A stretch of 21,163 nucleotides of DNA from Anaerolineae bacterium. Lineage in GTDB: Bacteria > Chloroflexota > Anaerolineae > 4572-78 > J111. Within the stretch, counting starts at the first letter, position 1. Each line of letters starts with the position of its first letter. The translations under genes and the position numbers were made by a program. The notes beneath the pieces are model-generated. The model saw only the letters and a list, made by a program, of their open reading frames with translations, was not told the origin of the DNA and made no database searches. Positions 15,137 to 21,163 of the stretch are shown in pieces. The DNA lies in the NCBI GenBank assembly GCA_020433835.1, contig JAGRBY010000049.1, forward strand, positions 1-21,163, in the 5' to 3' direction.

Positions 15137-18100
15137 ATGAACAAGATTCTTCGCATTTCTATTAGCCTCACTGCCGGATTACTGGCAATTGTTTTCTCGC
15201 TAAGTTTGCTGACGGTTATGACCGCCTCAGCGAATACAATGGGGGTTGATCCGCTGCTCAATACGCGCGTGTCGCCGCCATTAGCGCCACTTAAAGCTTT
15301 GGGGGGCGCAGACACCTTTGGTTATACCTATCAAGATGAAAATGAGCCGTTTGGTCCTACCGGTGTATTTACAGATATTTCAGGTACAAGTGGCGTCAGT
15401 AACTTGACATTAGGTGGCGATAATACCTCTGATGTTACAATTCCCTTCTTATTTCGATTTTACGATGTATACACCGATGTACTTCGTATTGGAAACAATG
15501 GTGCGCTTATCGTAGGTCCACCCGGCTCAGGTGGAACTATCAAAGATAATCAATGCGATATAGATGCTTATCTTTACAATGTCATTGCACCTTGGTGGGA
15601 CGATTGGGGTAGTGGTACGATTTATTGGAACACTTTTGGTACCGCTCCCAACCGATATGTCATTGTCCAGTGGGCTGATATGCTGCATGAAGAGTCCGCT
15701 TATGGGGCGACAACCCCCGTAACATTCCAGGTCGTTTTATACGAAGGTTCTAATGTAATCGAGTACCGATATGAAAGCACCGATACCGGTTCAACTGCTG
15801 TTAGTGACGGTAATAAGGGAACAATTGGTATCAAAGGCTATTTTTCAACAGGCTTTCTGCAATACGGTACGTGTAATGGCGGCGATCCGATAGCCGGTGG
15901 GCCAACAATCCGCTTCTCTCTAAACTCTATCAGTGTGGTCAAAAACACCCTGCCTGATGGCGATACGCAAAGTTTCGATTTTACCAGCACTATCTCTGGC
16001 TCGACCAGTTTTACCTTAACGGACGGTCTGAGCGAAACTTTTTATCTCCACACCGGCAATTACACCGTGGCCGAAACCCTACCGACAGACTGGGATCTCA
16101 GTGATCTAAGCTGTGTTGGCGGCGCTAATACCAGCACAACCGGCGTTACCTCTACAATAACCCTGGGTGCAGGTGAGGCCGTAATATGTACTTACGAAAA
16201 TACCAAACGCGGCTCGATTACCATTCAGAAAAATGCGATACCCGACGGTACGCAGCCGTTTACCTTTACCGGTACTCTCAGCCCCTCATTCATTCTTGAT
16301 GATGATGGGACACCCGGCAATCCTTACTCCAACACCGTAACCTTCGCCAGTTTGCAGCCGGGCACCTTTACGGCCACTGAAACTTCAGTGAGCGGCTGGA
16401 ATCTTACCGGTATCGGCTGTACCGGCGGAGATTTTTCTCAGTCAGGTGGCGACAGCGCCCGTATCGAGCTTGATCCGGGTGAGGATATTACATGTACGTT
16501 TACCAACACCCAACTGGGAACCTTGGTGGTTCAAAAAGTAACTGAGCCGGCCACTGTAACCCCATCATTTGCTTATACCGCCAGTGCCGGTTTATCACCA
16601 ACTACCTTTAACCTTACGCACGGTAACAGTCAAACCTTTACCAATGTCACTCCAGGTAGCTACGCTATCACCGAAACCGTGCCTAGCGGTTGGACAATGG
16701 ACTCGGCGTGTGATGACGGCAGTGATGTTAGCACCATAGGCATCAGCGCCGGCGAAACTGTTACGTGTGTTTTTACAAATACTGCCGATCCCGGTTCGAT
16801 CACCGTTGAAAAGTACACGGTACCGCCGGCCAGCCCCGATGTATTCACCTTCACGACCAATATTACCACACCGGACTTTACGCTATCGCATGGCGATAGC
16901 CAAACCTACACAAATGTCACCATCGGCACGTATAGCATCTCAGAAACCGTGCCTAGCGGTTGGACATTGTCTTCTGCGTGTAGCGATGGTAGCACCATCG
17001 ACTCGGTTGTGGTTGATCCCGGCGAAGATATAACCTGTGTATTTACGAACACCTCTAATTTCGGCTCAGTAACGGTCCAAAAGGTAACGGAACCATCCGG
17101 TAGCTCTGAGGTGTTTACCTTTACCTCTAATCTAACCTCAGCCACCTTTACGCTTTCAGATGGCGATAGCGAGACATTCAATAATATCAGTGCCGGCAAC
17201 AATTACACGGTCACCGAGTCAACACCATCCGGGTGGGATCTAACGACCGACTGTAGCGATGGCAGCCCTGTCGGCAATATTGCTGTTAGTCCGGGTGAGA
17301 CTATTACCTGTGTCTTTACCAATACCCAACAGGGAGCCATTATCATCGACAAGGTAACGCTCCCCTCGGCTAATACCACAAACTTTAACTTCAGCCTCTC
17401 AGGCGGGCCGGATACCATCAACCAAACGTTCGCCTTATCGAATACCGCTACGCCCCACGACAGCGGCGGCATAAAACCCGGTAGTTACAGCCTGGCCGAG
17501 ACAAACGTCAGCGGTTGGTCAACCGTGGCTTCATGTGACAATGGTGATAATCCGATCTCGACGAACGTTACTGTCGATGCGGGCGAAACGGTTACATGTA
17601 CCTTCACCAATACCAAACTGTCGACACTTGTTGTTGAAAAAGTAACCGATCCCTCACCGGATCCTACATCAGCCTCGTTTAGTTTTACTGCGGGCGGTGG
17701 TCTATCGCCGTCATCGTTTAGTTTAGCTGATGGCGATGTACACACATTCACCAATGTTGTTTCCGGCACCTACTCGCTCTCCGAGACGATACTTTCCGGC
17801 TGGTCGCTTTCGGCCACGTGTGATAATAGTGATCCTATCAGTGCCATCGCTATCGGGCTTGATGAAACCGTTACCTGTGTCTTTACCAACTCTGCCTCAC
17901 CGGGTTCGATCACCATCATAAAAGATACCAATCCTGACGACCCGCAAAATTTCAGTTTTATCGGCAGCCCAACCATTGGTTCCTTCACGCTGGATGATGG
18001 AGCAGACGCAGATGCTTACTCCAATGTTCTCACTTTCTCTAACCTGGCCATCGGCTCTTATACCGTTGGCGAACTGGCTACAACGGGCTGGACTCTCAAT

Positions 18101-19366
18101 AACATCACGTGTTATGACCCTACCAGCAATACAACGACAAACCCAAATCAGGGTCAGGCGAATATCGTGCTTGATTCGGGTGAAAATGTAACCTGTACGT
18201 TTACGAACACCGTAAACACATCGTTTGGTTCGATCACGATTATGAAAAATGCGATACCAAATGACAATCATGTGTTCACTTTCTCGGGTAGTTTAGGCAG
18301 CTTTACCCTGGTTGATAATGGCAGTACGCTTAGCAATACGTTGACACAGTTTAATCTCAGCCCCGGTAGTTACAGCGTAACCGAGGGGGCAGTTTCGGGC
18401 TGGAGCCTAACCGGTCTTAGCTGTACCGATCCTGATAGCGGTTCATCAACTGCCGGTTCAACGGCCACTATCGATCTGGATTCAGGCGAAAATATCACCT
18501 GTGTGTTCACCAATACGTCTACATCCAGTTCAATTACGATTGTGAAAGACGCCACGCCGGATGATCCGCAAGCGTTTGATTTTACAGGCGATCTGGGCGC
18601 ATTTTCACTGGTCGATAACGGTAATCCGCTTAGCAATACGCTTACATCATTTGTAACACCGGGTGTGTACATGGTTACCGAGTCGAGTATAACCGGCTGG
18701 ACCTTATCGAGCCTCAACTGCACCGATCCCGACAGTGGCACAACGACATCCGGGGCCAGTGCTATCATCGATCTTGACTCAAGCGAAAATGTTGCTTGTA
18801 CATTCGTCAACAGTCCCTCCGTAACCAGCACTGTCTACATACCGCTTCTGTTGAGAAATTATGCAACACCCGCTTGTACCGATGTTGATCTTCAGGTAAC
18901 CAGCCTCACCCAAAGTTCGGGCGTGGTAACGGTTGTTGTTGAAAATACGGGAACATGCTCTACCGACAGTGGCTTCTGGGTTGATCTCTACGCTGATCCG
19001 CAAACACAACCCGGCTCGCTGGTGGGGGTCACCAACGATCGACGTTGGAACAGCTCTGCTGTTAACGCCACCCACGGAATGGGCTGGGAAGTTCCTATTT
19101 TAGACGGCGGTTCATCAATCACCCTCACCTCGGATGGGTCGATTGGGCCCACTCCCACCGACAAAACCTGGCCGCCTGCCTCTGGCGCAACAATCTACGC
19201 TTATGCCGATAGTTTCGACTCAGACGATACCAACAATATTATCTTTGTGGAGATTCCGGAAACCAATGAAAACAACAATCAATCGACATCATCACTCATT
19301 TTAACCGGTTTGAGCCAGGGAGCGGCGAGCGCTTCCTCGCATGCTCTACGGCACGATTTAGATTGA
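15137..19366 (+). CDS. Giant secreted protein with ten SpaA/CnaB-like repeats
   Basis: A 1409-residue exported protein with a signal peptide ending near TASAN (about residue 33). The N-terminal domain (about 55-262) is beta-rich (IPFLFRFYDVYTDVLRIGNN, APWWDDWGSGTIYW) and resembles lectin- or nidogen-like surface domains. Ten prealbumin-fold repeats of about 90-108 residues follow. Each opens with ITIxK, has an internal TE.xPSGW-like turn and closes with CxFTNT. Lys, Glu and Asn at these places are kept in all ten, as needed for CnaB-type isopeptide bonds, plus two cysteines in each. After the repeats come VYIPLLLRNY (residues 1233-1242) and a CARDB-like domain (LQVTSLTQSSGVVTVVVENT). There is no LPxTG motif or C-terminal membrane helix. 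It is probably a stalk-like surface or released adhesin; the ligand is unknown. AGGAG precedes the start by nine bases. Confidence 0.88.
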   Translation: MNKILRISISLTAGLLAIVFSLSLLTVMTASANTMGVDPLLNTRVSPPLAPLKALGGADTFGYTYQDENEPFGPTGVFTDISGTSGVSNLTLGGDNTSDVTIPFLFRFYDVYTDVLRIGNNGALIVGPPGSGGTIKDNQCDIDAYLYNVIAPWWDDWGSGTIYWNTFGTAPNRYVIVQWADMLHEESAYGATTPVTFQVVLYEGSNVIEYRYESTDTGSTAVSDGNKGTIGIKGYFSTGFLQYGTCNGGDPIAGGPTIRFSLNSISVVKNTLPDGDTQSFDFTSTISGSTSFTLTDGLSETFYLHTGNYTVAETLPTDWDLSDLSCVGGANTSTTGVTSTITLGAGEAVICTYENTKRGSITIQKNAIPDGTQPFTFTGTLSPSFILDDDGTPGNPYSNTVTFASLQPGTFTATETSVSGWNLTGIGCTGGDFSQSGGDSARIELDPGEDITCTFTNTQLGTLVVQKVTEPATVTPSFAYTASAGLSPTTFNLTHGNSQTFTNVTPGSYAITETVPSGWTMDSACDDGSDVSTIGISAGETVTCVFTNTADPGSITVEKYTVPPASPDVFTFTTNITTPDFTLSHGDSQTYTNVTIGTYSISETVPSGWTLSSACSDGSTIDSVVVDPGEDITCVFTNTSNFGSVTVQKVTEPSGSSEVFTFTSNLTSATFTLSDGDSETFNNISAGNNYTVTESTPSGWDLTTDCSDGSPVGNIAVSPGETITCVFTNTQQGAIIIDKVTLPSANTTNFNFSLSGGPDTINQTFALSNTATPHDSGGIKPGSYSLAETNVSGWSTVASCDNGDNPISTNVTVDAGETVTCTFTNTKLSTLVVEKVTDPSPDPTSASFSFTAGGGLSPSSFSLADGDVHTFTNVVSGTYSLSETILSGWSLSATCDNSDPISAIAIGLDETVTCVFTNSASPGSITIIKDTNPDDPQNFSFIGSPTIGSFTLDDGADADAYSNVLTFSNLAIGSYTVGELATTGWTLNNITCYDPTSNTTTNPNQGQANIVLDSGENVTCTFTNTVNTSFGSITIMKNAIPNDNHVFTFSGSLGSFTLVDNGSTLSNTLTQFNLSPGSYSVTEGAVSGWSLTGLSCTDPDSGSSTAGSTATIDLDSGENITCVFTNTSTSSSITIVKDATPDDPQAFDFTGDLGAFSLVDNGNPLSNTLTSFVTPGVYMVTESSITGWTLSSLNCTDPDSGTTTSGASAIIDLDSSENVACTFVNSPSVTSTVYIPLLLRNYATPACTDVDLQVTSLTQSSGVVTVVVENTGTCSTDSGFWVDLYADPQTQPGSLVGVTNDRRWNSSAVNATHGMGWEVPILDGGSSITLTSDGSIGPTPTDKTWPPASGATIYAYADSFDSDDTNNIIFVEIPETNENNNQSTSSLILTGLSQGAASASSHALRHDLD
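15926..18823 (+). repeat. Ten tandem SpaA/CnaB-like domain repeats within the giant protein
   Basis: Repeat starts lie near 15926, 16211, 16517, 16793, 17063, 17333, 17621, 17903, 18227 and 18527. The units are 270-324 bp. Two subtypes are visible. Units 2, 8, 9 and 10 have a longer middle with LDD/VDN...SNTLT. Units 1 and 3-7 are shorter; most open with a VxKVTxP-like strand and have an SC...DGS segment. Repeats are diverged at the DNA level, so this is an old array and not a recent slippage product. Confidence 0.85.
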
Positions 19367-19421
19367 TGATAAGCAAGCTTAACCAACAGTAGCGCCACAA
19401 TTTCTCTTTAACAGACCTACA

Positions 19422-19450
19422 GGGGGATTAGAGTAAGTCTCTAATCTCCC
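19422..19450 (+). terminator. Hairpin after the repeat-protein gene
   Basis: GATTAGAG (19426-19433) pairs with CTCTAATC (19439-19446) around a 5-nt loop, extended by G-runs against TCCC with one bulged base. It lies 56 bp after the stop. The nearest T-run starts about 18 bp after the hairpin, so it is either a weak terminator or a dispersed GGGAGATTAGAG repeat like that at 5004. Confidence 0.5.
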
Positions 19451-19478
19451 TATCTCCTATTGTTGATCTTTTTTTCGA

Positions 19479-19538
19479 TTGACACGATACCCTTATTTAC
19501 ATAAGTATCTTGACGTAAAAATCTGTTTATGTTACCAT
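19479..19538 (+). promoter_or_regulatory. Candidate promoter region of the LPxTG protein gene
   Basis: TTGACG (19510-19515) and TACCAT (19533-19538) are spaced by 17 bp, 38 bp before the start codon. A perfect -35 hexamer, TTGACA (19479-19484), lies further upstream but has only poor -10 partners. Judged by eye against the sigma-70 consensus. Confidence 0.35.
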
Positions 19539-19575
19539 TAAGATAGAATCATTTTAGCCTGTAAAGGTGTGACCA

Positions 19576-20832
19576 ATGTGCAGACACGCGACAAAACTGG
19601 CTTTAATTTTTGTTCTACTGTGGGGAGCCTTCTCCTACGTTTCTGTCTCTCAAGCGGCACCATTGCCGCAAGACCCCCGTCCTTCCGATGGTGATAGCGG
19701 CGAAGGGGGTGGCGGCGGTGGTGATGGCGGCAGTGACAGCAGCGACAGCAGTGCGTCAGAAACCCGCTGTGCTTCACTTCAGGGAGATGTCATCCACTGG
19801 GGTGTTGGGGCCATGGCCGGTATCGGTTCTAAGCTAAGCACAGGCAGTTGGGAGATTTCGGCCACCAGCTCCAGCGATGGTAAATATAGCTTGGGTGGCC
19901 TGGGGGTTGGTATTGCTACCTTGCACGTGGATATTCCACCGGCGATGCAAGATACACTCACGCCGTTAATCCAAAATGCCGGCGTCTACCTCAACTGCGA
20001 TTATCCCACAATCGCCAACCTTGCCATCTACAGCGGCTCTGAAATCGATCCCCCGGCGACAATTGAGCTAACCGGGCCAAAAAATCTCTCATCCGGCAAT
20101 GAAATCCCTATTAAAGTTACCATCAAAAATAACCTACCGAACGACATTACCAACGTGATCGTAACCAGTTTGATGCCATCCGGCTTAATCGCCACAAACG
20201 TCGAGGCCGCTGCCGCAGAAGAAGATCAGCTAAAAATTATCAACGGCGGCGCTGACGGCCAACTTGTTGCTGCCTTTCTCGATACGGTTGCCTCCGGTGA
20301 CGAGCTTAACCTTTTCATTACCGTAACGGTTGATGACGATGCTGAGGTATCGGGGTCTGTTCAGCAAATCGCCACCCTCTTCTATCGCGAAAGTGCAGCC
20401 GCCCAGGCCGCTATCGATTTTACAATTGGCTCAGACAACGGTGCTGCCCCCGTAGCTCCCCTTGTTGAGCCGGTAGTGGTTACGCCGACGCTGGTTATCT
20501 CGGCGGCGCAAACAACTCCAACCGAAACACCAGCGGCTGTTGAGGCTGAGGCTACCACGGAAGCGATGGCAATGCCCACCGTTGAACCCACCGTCGAGGC
20601 CGAAAGCGATGAAGATTTCGTTCCACCCAACGGCTTACCCAAAACCGGCGATACCGAGATGGAGGAGGTTACCGAGCCAATTCCTCCCGATATGCTGCCG
20701 GTAACCGGCAACAATCCCTTCTTTGGCCCTAACGGCCAGATCAACCCCATGTTGGCGGTTGCCGCCGCGGGATTGATTGTGCTCATTGTCCTCGGCTACG
20801 GTCTCCGTTCGGTGCGGAGAACCGGCGAATAA
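19576..20832 (+). CDS. Surface protein with two LPxTG motifs and C-terminal anchor
   Basis: A 418-residue protein. The signal peptide probably cleaves after SQA (about residue 27). A Gly/Ser/Asp linker (37-62) follows. Residues about 65-150 resemble a carboxypeptidase-regulatory-like beta domain (LQGDVIHWG, GKYSLGGLGVGIATLHVDIP). Residues about 160-280 look like a DUF11-type surface domain (IELTGPKNLSSGNEIPIKVT). A Thr/Pro/Glu-rich stalk (300-350) leads to LPKTGD (354-359) and LPVTGN (374-379), a membrane helix (about 390-410) and the basic tail RSVRRTGE. This is the layout of a sortase sorting signal, with the motif doubled. The second motif is nearer the helix and is the more likely cleavage site. 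No sortase is in the window. Flanking hairpins suggest a single-gene transcript. Its ligand is unknown. Confidence 0.85.
   Translation: MCRHATKLALIFVLLWGAFSYVSVSQAAPLPQDPRPSDGDSGEGGGGGGDGGSDSSDSSASETRCASLQGDVIHWGVGAMAGIGSKLSTGSWEISATSSSDGKYSLGGLGVGIATLHVDIPPAMQDTLTPLIQNAGVYLNCDYPTIANLAIYSGSEIDPPATIELTGPKNLSSGNEIPIKVTIKNNLPNDITNVIVTSLMPSGLIATNVEAAAAEEDQLKIINGGADGQLVAAFLDTVASGDELNLFITVTVDDDAEVSGSVQQIATLFYRESAAAQAAIDFTIGSDNGAAPVAPLVEPVVVTPTLVISAAQTTPTETPAAVEAEATTEAMAMPTVEPTVEAESDEDFVPPNGLPKTGDTEMEEVTEPIPPDMLPVTGNNPFFGPNGQINPMLAVAAAGLIVLIVLGYGLRSVRRTGE
20635..20709 (+). other. Duplicated LPxTG sorting motif
   Basis: LPKTG is encoded at 20635-20649 and LPVTG at 20695-20709, 15 residues apart, both ahead of the membrane helix and basic tail. 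Only one is expected in a standard sorting signal. Confidence 0.75.
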
Positions 20833-20863
20833 AGTTGATATTTTCCTAACTCAGGCATATAAT

Positions 20864-20902
20864 AAAATTGGGCTGCAAAATAAGCGCAGCCCAATTTTTT
20901 TT
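20864..20902 (+). terminator. Strong rho-independent terminator
   Basis: AAAATTGGGCTGC (20864-20876) and GCAGCCCAATTTT (20886-20898) form a perfect 13-bp stem with a 9-nt loop, followed by a T-run to 20902, 31 bp after the LPxTG gene stop. Confidence 0.9.
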
Positions 20903-20921
20903 ATCTGGTGACATTCCCTTT

Positions 20922-21163
20922 ATGAATTATGTCGATCACACCCTTGCCAACGGGCTACGGCTGCTCATGATCCCCGCCGATATCTTTCAATCGGTCAGTA
21001 TGGGCATTTTCGTAAAGGTTGGTTCTCGCTATGAGACTGCGCAGCATTCCGGTATTTCGCATTTTATCGAGCATATGCTCTTTAAAGGGTCGAAAAACAG
21101 ACCCTCTGCGCGAGAAATGGCCGAGGCCATTGAGGGCATCGGTGGCGTTAGCAATGCCTATAC
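20922..21163 (+). CDS. M16 family zinc metallopeptidase, N-terminal part
   Basis: The frame opens at ATG 20922 and stays open to the right edge (80 codons plus two bases), so the gene is partial. The protein begins MNYVDHTLANGLRLLMIP, typical of pitrilysin/processing-peptidase-like M16 enzymes. It carries the inverted zinc motif HxxEH as H47-F-I-E50-H51 within GISHFIEHMLFKGS, followed by AEAIEGIGGVSNAY. H47 and H51 bind zinc and E50 is the catalytic base in this family; the third ligand, a more distal Glu, lies beyond the window. There is no signal peptide, so it is probably cytoplasmic. The ribosome binding site is weak (GGTGA at 20908-20912, nine bases before the ATG). The strong terminator upstream separates it from the LPxTG gene, so it needs its own promoter, which must be very close to or inside that terminator region. 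Confidence 0.92.
   Translation, partial: MNYVDHTLANGLRLLMIPADIFQSVSMGIFVKVGSRYETAQHSGISHFIEHMLFKGSKNRPSAREMAEAIEGIGGVSNAY

Noticed and set aside
15926..18823. CRISPR-like or recent tandem DNA repeat
   Set aside because: The periodicity is at protein level with diverged DNA, unit lengths vary from 270 to 324 bp, and the frame is open throughout.
18370..18831. 153-codon minus-strand frame, and similar ones across 16660-18831
   Set aside because: They recur with the period of the domain repeats and are antisense shadows of that array.

Overview
The window looks like chromosomal DNA of a member of the Chloroflexota (Anaerolineae or Caldilineae type). This is inferred from gene content, not from a marker gene. 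The cues are an ECF sigma factor paired with a zinc-finger anti-sigma/TolB-propeller fusion, a DUF4015-type glycoside hydrolase, FHA proteins with a membrane anchor and Thr/Pro-rich linkers, a lipoprotein with an NBR1-like Ig domain, a long secreted SpaA-like repeat protein with a VYIPLLLRNY motif, and an LPxTG-tailed surface protein. Base composition is near 50 % GC with AT-rich spacers. There is no phage, integrase, CRISPR, rRNA or tRNA. Nearly every gene encodes an envelope, secreted or signalling protein.

Layout. (1) 1-1954, minus strand: an ECF sigma factor overlaps by 11 nt an anti-sigma gene that runs off the left edge. (2) 2532-4607, plus: secreted DUF4015 hydrolase fused to a NodB-like domain lacking its metal ligands. 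(3) 4608-5172: gene-free spacer with a clear MITE-like element and a long hairpin. (4) 5173-7737, plus: two lipoproteins, 9 nt apart, ending in a strong terminator. (5) 7738-8154: spacer with a second palindromic element. (6) 8155-10764, plus: two FHA-domain membrane proteins, ending in a terminator shared with a convergent gene. (7) 10822-12786, minus: hybrid histidine kinase with a degenerate receiver domain, divergent from a small winged-helix protein (12896-13225). (8) 13376-14789, plus: metallo-beta-lactamase-fold protein and a membrane-anchored TPR protein, 10 nt apart. (9) 15137-19366, plus: 1409-residue secreted protein with ten SpaA/CnaB-like repeats. (10) 19576-20832, plus: surface protein with two LPxTG motifs, then a strong terminator. 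(11) 20922 to the right edge: start of an M16 zinc peptidase.

How the genes may work together (inference). The two lipoproteins and the larger FHA protein carry the same type of Ig-like module outside the membrane, and the two FHA proteins present phosphothreonine-binding domains inside. The block 5173-10764 could be a trans-envelope signalling or scaffold module. The repeat protein and the LPxTG protein look like surface structures. No Ser/Thr kinase, phosphatase or sortase lies in the window, so these links are untested. Two genes open at the window edges (anti-sigma, M16 peptidase) were read directly from the sequence.
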